Notes under the pieces: generated by a model
Database searches by the model: none
Seen by the model: only the letters and a program-made list of their open reading frames with translations
What the model was told of the DNA's origin: nothing
In this document: positions 1-7,380 of the stretch, one piece after another
How positions within the stretch are numbered: position 1 is the first letter of the stretch
Layout of the letters: the number at the start of each line of letters is the position of its first letter
Position numbers and translations under genes: made by a program
IMG/VR virus record: IMGVR_UViG_3300047409_000459
Coordinates: 1 to 25,643 of that record
DNA: 25,643 nt
Direction: 5' to 3' (one strand)
From: a virus

Positions 1-69
1 CTCCTGAATCTGATCGACCCACTGCTCCGGGAGCGCGTCCCCGTAGTTCAGGATACGATTTTGCGTCAA
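1..69 (-). CDS. N-terminus of a tail or fibre protein, partial
   Basis: The first 23 codons of a gene that leaves the window at base 1. Reading the minus strand from a TTG at 69-67, two bases after the TAA of the HNH gene, gives an open frame beginning (M)TQNRILNYGDALPEQW and running to the edge without a stop. The start is TTG because no ATG or GTG lies close by. A weak purine-rich stretch (GGGCGG) precedes it. The soluble, proline- and tryptophan-containing start and the place after the gpI-like baseplate gene fit a tail fibre or receptor-binding protein, but only position supports that. The product is inferred, not recognised. Confidence 0.55.
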   Translation of the reverse strand, partial: MTQNRILNYGDALPEQWVDQIQE

Positions 70-71
70 GG

Positions 72-653
72 TTACCGCCCGCCCTTTCGGAGGTTGCAGG
101 CTGGATGAGTGACCTGCACGTTGTCGTAGGCGTGAGCACCGCCGAGCGCGAGTGGCACTACGTGATCGAGGTGCCAGCGTGCCGGGTCTGCGGCCTCGTG
201 GCAGATTCCGCACACACCTCCGTCCCGCTCGAACACGACCGCACGATCCACTCTCTCGACTAGGACCTCCAGCTTCCGCGCTCGCCGCGTTCCCTGGACG
301 CTGGTATGGAGCGACCGGCGTGCCTCGGCGAACTCGGGGTCGGCATCCATGCGCTCCGCGATGTACCGGCGGCTCGCGTCCGGATGAGCTTCGCGCCACG
401 CCCGCGAGCGGAGCCGCCGCCGCTCTCGCTGCTCCGGCGTCAGGTTCGCGTTCGCCCGCCGGTGCTGCTCCTTGACGGCCTCCGGGTTCGCCTCTCGCCA
501 CGCCTTCGCGGCAGCCTTGACCTGCTCGCGGAACACCGGATCGTTGGCGTACCGTCTCTGCATACTGGCGGCCGACCGCTGGCGGGCCAACTCGGGGTGC
601 GCTCGATTCCACGCCACAGCGCGGTCAATATCGCTTTGGCTGCTGGCCGCCAT
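72..653 (-). CDS. HNH endonuclease, homing type
   Basis: A 193-aa protein with a C-terminal HNH nuclease domain (about 136-193). Visible are a CxxC pair (C148, C151), the core HLDHVVPLALGG with D163-H164, N178, and a closing HxxC (H183, C186) with a Lys-Gly tail. This is the complete zinc-bound beta-beta-alpha-metal set. Residues 14-120 are basic and repetitive. AWxxA[HN]P[ED] occurs at 14, 51 and 85, and a DPxF element occurs near 38 and 105, suggesting repeated DNA-binding helices. The ATG at 653 overlaps the preceding stop (TAATG), so translation is coupled. Free-standing HNH genes of this kind usually act as mobile homing endonucleases. A packaging role is less likely because the gene sits inside the tail operon, far from terminase. 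Confidence 0.88.
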   Translation of the reverse strand: MAASSQSDIDRAVAWNRAHPELARQRSAASMQRRYANDPVFREQVKAAAKAWREANPEAVKEQHRRANANLTPEQRERRRLRSRAWREAHPDASRRYIAERMDADPEFAEARRSLHTSVQGTRRARKLEVLVERVDRAVVFERDGGVCGICHEAADPARWHLDHVVPLALGGAHAYDNVQVTHPACNLRKGGR

Positions 654-1198
654 TAGATTCGCCCGACCCCAATCGGGCTGACGCCGATGATGAAGCCGCC
701 CGCGCCACCGGCGCTGTAGGTGACCACCAGGTCGAGATGCGCCGGGGTGATCTGCCGCGCGAGCGCCAGAATCCCGAGCGCCGTGATGTCCGTCGAGCCG
801 TACGGGATGATCAGCCGCACCGTGTACGGAGCGTAGTCCTCGGTGTAGTCCCACACGCCCGCGCCGAACGCCTCGTTCAGCGTCGCCACCCAGTCCGAGC
901 CGGTCGCCGTCGTCCGCTTTCGCCGGTGCGTCGTGATCAGCAGCGCCCGCTGATCATCCGTCAGGCCCGGCGGCGCGACCGGCATCCCCAGGTTGAACTC
1001 CCACATCCGCAGGAACGGGTCGGTGACCGTGAACTGCGGGAACCACTGGAGCCGGATGTTCTCGATCAGTGTCTCGACCCGATCAAGCTCGCGCTGCATC
1101 ACGTCCAGCAGGCCGCGCACCTGCGGGTCGTCCCGCAGGAAGTGAGGCACGTCATCGACGCGCTCCAGGCCCGTGTCCGTCATCACGCGATCCGCCAT
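653..1198 (-). CDS. Baseplate protein, XkdU/gpI-like (DUF2313)
   Basis: A 181-aa protein directly after baseplate J, the usual place for the P2 gpI or PBSX XkdU/YmfQ family. These proteins complete the baseplate wedge and link it to the tail fibres. The N-terminal half is helical and charged (LLDVMQRELDRVETLIENIR, 30-49). It is followed by an aromatic stretch with MWEFNLGM, then a family-like core in which a WVATLNEAFGAGVWDYTED segment leads to a beta-rich YTVRLIIPYG region and an ALARQITPAHLDLVV helix-strand near the end. The ATG at 1198 shares bases with the TGA of the J gene (TGATG). Family assignment rests on position and the PAHL-type C-terminus. Confidence 0.75.
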   Translation of the reverse strand: MADRVMTDTGLERVDDVPHFLRDDPQVRGLLDVMQRELDRVETLIENIRLQWFPQFTVTDPFLRMWEFNLGMPVAPPGLTDDQRALLITTHRRKRTTATGSDWVATLNEAFGAGVWDYTEDYAPYTVRLIIPYGSTDITALGILALARQITPAHLDLVVTYSAGGAGGFIIGVSPIGVGRI

Positions 1199-2583
1199 CA
1201 GGCGATCCCCGCCAGGCTCGAAATGAACGCCACCTCGCCGGTCGCGACGACCACGTTCGCGGGTGTCGCGTTCAGCGTCAGGCCGGTCACGTCCGCGATC
1301 CCGGTGACGTTGAAGAACCGCGCCATCACGTGGTTGAAGATCACGTCACCGCCCGGCGGCAGCCGGTTCACGTACTCCTCCAGCGCCGACTCCACGTCAT
1401 CGCGGATCGCGATGGTGCCGCCCGTGCCGTCCAGCGAATAGCCCATGTCGCACGTGACCGACGCGGCGATCACGACCCCCTTCAGCACCGGCGTCGAGAC
1501 GGCCACGATGGCGCCGATGGGCGCCAGCCCGTTCCCCTGGCCGCCCTGGTACACGGTCGTGCCCGCAGGCACCGTCCCCGTGCCGCCCGTGCAGCCGGTC
1601 AGCGTCGTGCCCGTCTTGCCCGTGTAGCTCACCACCTGCGGCCCCGACGCGAGCCGCACGACCACCTTCCCGGCGTTGTCCATCCCGCTCGTGGACGCCA
1701 CGTTCAGCGTCGCCACCGGCAACGTCTGCGAGCCGGTCGAGAGCGTCGAGAACTGCGGCGGGTCGATCTGCCCCTGCACCGCATCGACCTCCGCCGACGA
1801 CGAGAACGGCCGGTTGTTCAGGTCGGTCACGACCAGCGACACCGTGCCCGGCCCGAACGCCAGCGGCGTCACCGCCGCGTACCCGATCCCCGGGTACGCC
1901 AGCGCCCACCGCCGGTAGTCCGTCTGCGTGCCCGCGCCCGCGGCGCCCTGCCACGCCAGCAGCACCCGGTCGCGATACACCTCGTCCGACTCCACGTCGG
2001 ACCCGCCGCTCGTCGGCAGCGCGTTGTAGACGCTCGCGATCCCCGACACCGGCGACTGCAAGTCGTCGATCTGCCCGGCCGTCACGTTCCCGAACATCGA
2101 CGCTTCCTCGGCCACGATGTCCAGCGTCACGACCTGCTGGCCGATCCCGATACTACCGCCCGACACCACGTGGAACACGACCGGCTCATCGTCGGCCGAC
2201 TGCGGCGTCGTCGCCACCAGCGTGCCGGTGCCGATCAGGATGGCCGCCGACACCGCCACGCCCGCATCGAACGTCACCTGCCCCGTAGCGGCCACCGCGT
2301 CCTTCCGAGGCACGCCCACCGACTCCCCCAGGTAGTCCAGGTAGTCGCCCCACGAGAACGCCGGGAACGTCGCCGCGATGGCCTCCGTCGCCACCACGTC
2401 GTACAGCCGCCCAATCTCCAGGATGAGCGGCTGCGTCAGCGTGTGATACATGCCGCCCTCGACCGTATCCACGTAATCCGCGTCGGTCACCGACAGGCCC
2501 GCGTTGATATCGGCGTCCACCCGATTCCGGATCGACGCCACCGTCTCCGTCACGAGCGGGAGAAAATCGACCAAATCTGGCAT
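1198..2583 (-). CDS. Baseplate J-like wedge protein (XkdT-like) with inserted module
   Basis: A 461-aa Baseplate_J family protein, a wedge component of contractile tails. Typical signs are DYLDYLGESVGVPRK (80-94), the polyvalent beta region ATGQVTFDAG (99-108), GGSDVESDEVYRDRVL (193-208), YRRWALAYPGIGYAAV (223-238) and GLAPIGAIVAV (352-362). The segment 277-349, between QIDPP and GLAPIGA, is not part of the usual family layout. It is Thr/Gly-rich (VVSYTGKTGTTLTGCTGGTG) and resembles a short beta module seen in phage fibre proteins. The ATG at 2583 lies in TAATG with the stop of the gp25-like gene, and a GAGG lies nine bases upstream. The gp25-like gene before it and the gpI-like gene after it confirm the assignment. 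Confidence 0.92.
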   Translation of the reverse strand: MPDLVDFLPLVTETVASIRNRVDADINAGLSVTDADYVDTVEGGMYHTLTQPLILEIGRLYDVVATEAIAATFPAFSWGDYLDYLGESVGVPRKDAVAATGQVTFDAGVAVSAAILIGTGTLVATTPQSADDEPVVFHVVSGGSIGIGQQVVTLDIVAEEASMFGNVTAGQIDDLQSPVSGIASVYNALPTSGGSDVESDEVYRDRVLLAWQGAAGAGTQTDYRRWALAYPGIGYAAVTPLAFGPGTVSLVVTDLNNRPFSSSAEVDAVQGQIDPPQFSTLSTGSQTLPVATLNVASTSGMDNAGKVVVRLASGPQVVSYTGKTGTTLTGCTGGTGTVPAGTTVYQGGQGNGLAPIGAIVAVSTPVLKGVVIAASVTCDMGYSLDGTGGTIAIRDDVESALEEYVNRLPPGGDVIFNHVMARFFNVTGIADVTGLTLNATPANVVVATGEVAFISSLAGIA

Positions 2584-3146
2584 TACATCAGCCTCGTGGA
2601 GAAGGGCACCACGTCGTTGTTGTCGAGCCGCAACCGGAAAGTCACGTCCACGCCTTCCTCGTCGTCGGTGATGCTCGTCGCGAAGTCGTCGATGCCGGTG
2701 ATCTTCGGATGGAACATCAGCGCCTCCTCGACCCGCTGGCGCAGGCTCGCGACGGCGGAGCCGGTGAACTGGCCGCCGATCAGCCCGTCGGCGTCCTCCA
2801 GCCCGTAGTCCTCCGAGTGGATCGCGAGCGCACCACGCGGCGTGTAAAGCGCCATCTCCACCCACTGGAACAACTGCGTCATGCCCGTGATCGCCAGCGG
2901 CGCTCGCGCCCGCCGCGGCGACGGCACGAACCGGCCCGTGCTGAAGTCGAACGCCCACGAGCGGCCCAGCGTGTAAAGCTCGGGCGCCGTATCGACCACC
3001 ACGTCGTCCTGCTGGATGTCGTCGCCGAACAGCGTCGGATCGAGCAGGCCCGTCTCGATGGCATCCAGTTCGACGGATGGCGAGAATTCGTCGTCGTCAC
3101 TGGCGACGAGCGAACCTAGTTCCTCATCAGGGTCAACGAAGCTCAT
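2583..3146 (-). CDS. Baseplate wedge protein, gp25/XkdS-like
   Basis: A 187-aa protein of the T4 gp25 / PBSX XkdS (DUF2634) type, which joins the baseplate wedge to the sheath. Visible family features are SWAFDFSTGRF (about 63-73), ITGMTQLFQWVEMALYTPRG (about 86-105), AIHSEDYGLED, and a C-terminal beta region that starts FHPKITGIDDF. The first 50 residues form an acidic extension (DPDEELG, ASDDDEF) not needed for the fold. The ATG at 3146 is preferred because GGACGGTGG lies a few bases upstream. A GTG at 3152 is an alternative that adds two residues. The stop overlaps the baseplate J start (TAATG). Confidence 0.85.
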   Translation of the reverse strand: MSFVDPDEELGSLVASDDDEFSPSVELDAIETGLLDPTLFGDDIQQDDVVVDTAPELYTLGRSWAFDFSTGRFVPSPRRARAPLAITGMTQLFQWVEMALYTPRGALAIHSEDYGLEDADGLIGGQFTGSAVASLRQRVEEALMFHPKITGIDDFATSITDDEEGVDVTFRLRLDNNDVVPFSTRLM

Positions 3147-3176
3147 TGCCACCGTCCATCTTAGGGATCGAAGCTG

Positions 3177-4274
3177 TCACGTCTTCACCAGCCAGGAGCC
3201 GGTGAAGAACGGTCCGATGTTCGCGTGCGGGTCGGCCGGGCTATTGCCAGCCTGACCGATGGAGTGCGAGTGCGCCGTCTGCGTGATCGTGTGCGCGTGC
3301 GGGTCAACCGTGTGATCGTGCGCGGTCGGCGTGAACGTGTGCGCGTGGTCGGTCTGCGAGCCGTTGTAGCCCGTCACGCCCGACCCCGCGGTCGTACCCC
3401 ACTGGGCATTCATCAGCAGGTCGCCGGGGTTCACCGCCGTGCCGGAGCCGTACGCCACCGGCAGCACCACGTGCGTCGTGCTGATGGTGCCCGTCGCGCT
3501 CGCCGTCTGGATGTTCGCGGTCGTGTTGTTGATCGTGATGGCCGCATTGGCGGTGCCCGTCGAGCCGCCGTGATCGTGCGCGGGCATCTGCCCAATCGTC
3601 AGCCGCACCGTCTCCGTGCCGCCGCGCGTGCCGAGCGCGTGCGTGGTCGCATCCGCCACCGTGTCCAGCCCATTCGCGCCGACCGGCCCTGTCGCGCTCA
3701 GGGCGCCCATGAAGAACCGCCCGCGGCCGTCCGGCAGGTTGAACGTCGTGGTCGTGTCGCCCGGCCCGTAGCTCGTGCCGATCACCGCGAACAGCGCCGC
3801 GTACGTCACCCGGCTCACCGCCCGCCCGTCGCACAGCAGCCACCCCGCCGGTTCCGTCGAGCGCGCCGTCGGCTTCAGGTCGCCCGGCGACCACGCGGCC
3901 GCGCCCGCCGTCACCAGCGCCGCGCTCACCGCCGCCGTGATCGCGTCCGCCACCCACGACTTCGACGCCTGCTCCGCATGGGACTTCAGCGGCGTCTCGC
4001 TGATCACCGCCACCGCCACCAGTTCCTCGTTCATCGCCGGGACCAGCACAATCGTGTCGCCCACCGCGATCCCCACGTCCCGGTCGTACTGACGCACCTC
4101 CTGCGACACGACCAACTCGTCCGAGTCGATCACGATGTCCGCCGTCGTCAACTCGACCTCCAGCGGAACCACCGCTCGAACGATCCCGTACTCCGCCGCC
4201 CGCTTCTCCGTCGCCATCGCTCGCAACACAAGGTTCGCGACGCCCCGCGCGGCCTTGTCCGACTCGCGGCTCAC
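3177..4274 (-). CDS. XkdR-like baseplate protein fused to tail-collar fibre
   Basis: A 365-aa chimera. Residues 28-92 resemble the XkdR/DUF2577 OB-like domain found near the spike (YGIVRAVVPLEVEL, VSQEVRQYDRD, GDTIVLVPAMNEELVAVAVI). A linker follows, then a classic phage tail-collar domain at 141-190 (EPAGWLLCDGRAV, YAALFAVIGTSYGPGD, FNLPDGRGRF). The C-terminal part has many HxH pairs (H233/H235, 310/312, 319/321, 326/328, 335/337), a pattern that binds metal in some trimeric fibres such as the T4 short tail fibre. It ends NIGPFFTGSWLVKT, close to the family's usual terminus. Start is GTG at 4274, overlapping the upstream stop as GTGA. The likely role is a baseplate-attached short fibre or tip. 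Confidence 0.85.
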   Translation of the reverse strand: MSRESDKAARGVANLVLRAMATEKRAAEYGIVRAVVPLEVELTTADIVIDSDELVVSQEVRQYDRDVGIAVGDTIVLVPAMNEELVAVAVISETPLKSHAEQASKSWVADAITAAVSAALVTAGAAAWSPGDLKPTARSTEPAGWLLCDGRAVSRVTYAALFAVIGTSYGPGDTTTTFNLPDGRGRFFMGALSATGPVGANGLDTVADATTHALGTRGGTETVRLTIGQMPAHDHGGSTGTANAAITINNTTANIQTASATGTISTTHVVLPVAYGSGTAVNPGDLLMNAQWGTTAGSGVTGYNGSQTDHAHTFTPTAHDHTVDPHAHTITQTAHSHSIGQAGNSPADPHANIGPFFTGSWLVKT

Positions 4275-5515
4275 ACCAGCACCGCCGCGCTCACCGTGTC
4301 CACCGTCACCTGCACACGATCCAACGCCGGATCGCCCAAGCCCATGAACGCGCGCCGCGACAGCGACAGTTCCTCCGTCAGCGTCTCCGAGTCGGAGTGC
4401 ACGTACACGTACACCGTCCGCGCCGGAGACACGTCGCGGCGCGTCACGACCAGCCGCTCGCCCACCATGTCAGCCAGCGGCCCGTCCACCGACACGATCC
4501 CGAACGCGCCCCGCTGCGGATCGAACGCCGTCCCGTGCCAGCCACACGTCGCCGGGATCGCCAGCCCGTCCCGGCCCGGATACTGGAGCATCCGCTGGCC
4601 GTCCGGCCACGGCAGCACCGCCACCTGCTCCTCCTCCATCCCCAGCGGGAACGCCGCCTGCGGCGGAACCGCCGGAGCCACGCCCGTCGAGAGCGCGAGC
4701 GTACCCAGCATCGGCACGTTCGCCACCGTCGTCTTCGGCAACGCCCTCGCCACCGAGCCAGCCGGAGAGAGCGTGCCCTTCGGACTGTTCGCCGGAGCCA
4801 CCGTGATCGCCCGCCGCAGCGTGCCGCTCGGCGCGATCAGGCCCGAGTGCAGCAACTCCAGCGGGATCGAACCGCCGCCGAAGTCGTCCAGGTTCCGCGC
4901 CGAGTCCAACAGCGACAGGCCGATCAGCCCGCCCGACGGGAGAGCCGTGTCGCCCGCCGACCCCAGCAGCGTCCACGCGCCCGCGGCCTTCTTGTACCAC
5001 GCCTCCTGCGTGCTGCCGTAGACCCGCAGCCCAATCGAGTCGCCCGCCACCAGCGCCACCGGCATCGTCGAGCGGATCAGCGTGCCGTTCGTGTTCGTGT
5101 TCGACACCTTCCCCAGCGCGAGGTAGCCGAGGTCCGGCCTCCACTCCAGCGTGTAGGCCGTGTAGGTCGTCGTTCCCCACCCCGTGCCGCGCGCGTACAA
5201 CTCCGTGTAGCCGGTCCACGTCGGAGGCGCACCGCCCGCGGGCACGTAGGCCGCGCCCAGCGTCACGTACACCTCGTGGTTCTTGCTGAACGCCGTCTTC
5301 CAGTACCCCGAGGACGTCATGTTGCCGCCGAGGCTCACGTCCTTCGCCCCTTGCAGCGCGTTCGACACAACCTTCAGCCCAGCGTCCGGCCCCGAGAGCG
5401 CCGGGGTTCCGCCCGCAGGCCGGATCGAGTCGTTCCAGTTCGCCGACGCGGGCGGCCCGACGTTCGCCCGGTTGAAGTTGTCGAGCACCGCCGTGAACGG
5501 GAACGGAATCGTCAC
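4271..5515 (-). CDS. Minor tail protein: LamG-like lectin plus DPBB-like domain
   Basis: A 414-aa tail protein. Residues 1-215 look like a concanavalin A/LamG-type beta-sandwich: DNFNRANVGPPASANW (11-27), YTAYTLEWRPDLGYLALGK (118-136), a DSIGLRVYGS strand (159-168) and WYKKAAGAWTLLGS. The DNFNRA opening is common in actinophage minor tail proteins and probably binds carbohydrate. Residues 225-285 form a Pro/Ala linker. Residues 318-408 hold a domain with CGWHG (324-328), DGPL (344-347) and LSLSRRAFMGLG (383-394). This domain is shared with the next gene and resembles an RlpA/expansin-like double-psi beta-barrel. Start is GTG at 5515 in a GTGA overlap. The gene lies between hub and XkdR-like genes, where the PBSX order normally has none. 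Confidence 0.75.
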   Translation of the reverse strand: MTIPFPFTAVLDNFNRANVGPPASANWNDSIRPAGGTPALSGPDAGLKVVSNALQGAKDVSLGGNMTSSGYWKTAFSKNHEVYVTLGAAYVPAGGAPPTWTGYTELYARGTGWGTTTYTAYTLEWRPDLGYLALGKVSNTNTNGTLIRSTMPVALVAGDSIGLRVYGSTQEAWYKKAAGAWTLLGSAGDTALPSGGLIGLSLLDSARNLDDFGGGSIPLELLHSGLIAPSGTLRRAITVAPANSPKGTLSPAGSVARALPKTTVANVPMLGTLALSTGVAPAVPPQAAFPLGMEEEQVAVLPWPDGQRMLQYPGRDGLAIPATCGWHGTAFDPQRGAFGIVSVDGPLADMVGERLVVTRRDVSPARTVYVYVHSDSETLTEELSLSRRAFMGLGDPALDRVQVTVDTVSAAVLV

Positions 5516-6099
5516 GGCTTCATCGCCTTCGGCTCGAACACCATCACCGACACGTGCACGTTGTCCACCGACGGGAACCCGAGCGCCATGAACGTCCGCC
5601 GCGTCAGGCTCAGAGGATCAGGCACATCAGCCGTCCCCACCAGCACCGCGTACACGCCCCGCGTGCCGGACGACACGTGCACCCGACGGCCGACCGCGAC
5701 CGCCAGCGGCCCGTCCGGGCGCGCAAGCGCGAAGCACCCCTTCCGAGCGTCGAAGCTCTCGCCGTGCCAGCCGCACTCCACCGGGATCGCGCCCACGTGC
5801 GCGTGGCCGATCCGCAGCGCCCGCTGCGCCTCGTAGAACGGCAACTCCGCCAACTGCTCATCCGACCAGCCGTCCGGGAGCGTCCACTGCGGCGTCGTCA
5901 CGATCACCGCGCCGAGCGCCCGCCGCGACGGGATGCCGACCGGGTGCACCACCGACCCGCCGTTCAGCACCGGCACGCCCATCACCCGCCGCGACGGGCG
6001 CGTCGCCGGAGTCACCGTCTGCGTCGCCGGGAACGTCGGCGCGCCGAACGTGCCATCCTCGAAGTGGCCGTCCGGGTAGACGTACTGCTCGTCAGCCAT
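5512..6099 (-). CDS. Tail protein with DPBB-like C-terminal domain
   Basis: A 195-aa protein. The N-terminus holds two copies of PSRRxxG (35-41 and 57-63, 22 residues apart) in short beta-prone repeats seen in phage tail proteins. Residues 104-187 are clearly paralogous to the C-terminus of the next gene. Both have IPxxCGWHGxxFD, a Gly-x-Phe, DGPLAxxVGxR and LSLxRRxFMxLG, with roughly half the residues identical in the core. The pattern (a WHG turn, a PL-Gly-x-Arg-x-x-Val strand, a VxVxxxxD strand and a DLSRxAFxxLG-like helix) recalls RlpA/expansin double-psi barrels. This fold call is inference. The ATG at 6099 overlaps the hub stop (TGATG), and its own stop overlaps the next start. Likely a baseplate or tip component. 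Confidence 0.7.
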   Translation of the reverse strand: MADEQYVYPDGHFEDGTFGAPTFPATQTVTPATRPSRRVMGVPVLNGGSVVHPVGIPSRRALGAVIVTTPQWTLPDGWSDEQLAELPFYEAQRALRIGHAHVGAIPVECGWHGESFDARKGCFALARPDGPLAVAVGRRVHVSSGTRGVYAVLVGTADVPDPLSLTRRTFMALGFPSVDNVHVSVMVFEPKAMKP

Positions 6100-7376
6100 C
6101 AGCTACGCACCGCCCGCAGCCGCGGCTTCGGAGGCGACGACTTCTTGCCCTTCGTCTTACGGCGCTTCTTCGCCGCGGCCGCCGCCTTCTTCACCGCCAG
6201 CCGGTCGGCCCGCGTCAGCGAGAACGGGTCCGAGAACGTGACCGTGACCTCCATCGTGTAGTCGCCCGGCGCCAGGCTGTGCCGCACGTCGGTCACCCAC
6301 ACGACGTGCGCGAGCGCCGCGTCGCGCGACCGAATCCGCAACGCCTGCCCGCGCCGGATGCCGAGCACGCCCGGATGCGTGAACGTGAACTGGCGGTTCG
6401 GCTTCAGCCGCTTCGTGATTTCCGCCAGGCCCCGGTGCCGCGCCTCCGCCGACGAGTCGATCCCCGACAGCGTGACCGTCTTGTGCACGACCCCGAACCG
6501 CGCCGACGACTTCGGACTCGTCACCCGCACCGCGATCTTCCGGCCCTTCTTGACCTTGTGCTTCTTGCCGTCCGTGCCCTTCTCGGTGTGCGCCACGCCG
6601 CGCACCGTCAGCGCCGTCGCGAAGTCCTCCGTCTTCGTAAGGCCCAGCGTGCCCTCGATGATCGTCGGCCCCATCTCATACATCAGCGACGACCGCCGCA
6701 GCGGCGTGATGAACAGCTTGCCGCGCCGGAACCGCATCACGAACCGGTGCGCCGTGTGCACCCGTTCCGTCCGCAGCGCCTCCGTGATCACGTCCAACGG
6801 CGACGAATCGTTCTGCACCATCCGCTTCATCCGGTAGCTCATCCGCGGCAACGCGCCGATCCGGATGCCGTACCGCTTGCAGACGAACCGGATCACCTGA
6901 TCGGCCGTCCACCCGTGCTTGTGCTGCTTCTTGTCCCGCACGAACCGGAACGAGTCAGTCGAGTCGGACAAGTTCTGCAAGTCGTCGGCCAGCGACCACG
7001 AGCGCGTCCCGGCCGCCGTCGCCGTCGAAGCCTGCTGCACCCGCATCCGCCACATCTCGACGAACGCCGCCGAGTTCGCCGCCCGCGCCTGCAACTCCAC
7101 CATGTCGCCAAGCAGGATCGACTGCGGCGACACCGACAGCTTCCCGGCCCCCGGATCGGGGTCCTGGAGCGCCACGTCGCCGGTCATGATCGCGCCCGTG
7201 TCCTGCCACGAGCACGCCGTCACCAGGTAGGTGATGTCGCCCAGGTTCTTGCGCCCACGCAGCAGGAGCAGCCGGAACTCGTCCTGCGCTAGCGGCAGCG
7301 GCGGAGGCGTCACCGGCGGATGCGCGGGCGCCGCCGCGCGATTCGCAGACCTCTGCGTCGCCGTCGAGACAGCCAC
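6099..7376 (-). CDS. Baseplate hub protein, XkdQ/gpD-like
   Basis: A 425-aa protein matching the XkdQ/YqbQ hub family (T4 gp27 and P2 gpD equivalents), which forms the ring between tube and spike. Family-like parts are the early DITYLVTACSWQDT, SWSLADDLQNLSDSTDSFRF, a helix WTADQVIRFVCKRYGI with the usual IRIG strand after it, LDVITEALRTER, and a late GLAEITKRLKPNRQFTFTHPG to DVRHSLAPGDYTMEVTVTF portion. It carries a strongly basic tail in the last 30 residues (AKKRRKTKGKK), unusual for the family. Start is GTG at 7376, four bases after the LysM gene's TAG; an ATG alternative is not evident nearby. The stop overlaps the next ATG. Confidence 0.82.
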   Translation of the reverse strand: MAVSTATQRSANRAAAPAHPPVTPPPLPLAQDEFRLLLLRGRKNLGDITYLVTACSWQDTGAIMTGDVALQDPDPGAGKLSVSPQSILLGDMVELQARAANSAAFVEMWRMRVQQASTATAAGTRSWSLADDLQNLSDSTDSFRFVRDKKQHKHGWTADQVIRFVCKRYGIRIGALPRMSYRMKRMVQNDSSPLDVITEALRTERVHTAHRFVMRFRRGKLFITPLRRSSLMYEMGPTIIEGTLGLTKTEDFATALTVRGVAHTEKGTDGKKHKVKKGRKIAVRVTSPKSSARFGVVHKTVTLSGIDSSAEARHRGLAEITKRLKPNRQFTFTHPGVLGIRRGQALRIRSRDAALAHVVWVTDVRHSLAPGDYTMEVTVTFSDPFSLTRADRLAVKKAAAAAKKRRKTKGKKSSPPKPRLRAVRS

Positions 7377-7380
7377 CGCG

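Noticed and set aside
1069-2808. Long plus-strand open frame (579 codons)
   Set aside because: Arg/His/Pro-rich with no domain; antisense shadow of baseplate J caused by high GC.
3225-5021. Long plus-strand open frame (598 codons)
   Set aside because: Low-complexity Arg/Val/His-rich, antisense to XkdR-collar and lectin tail genes, no ribosome site.
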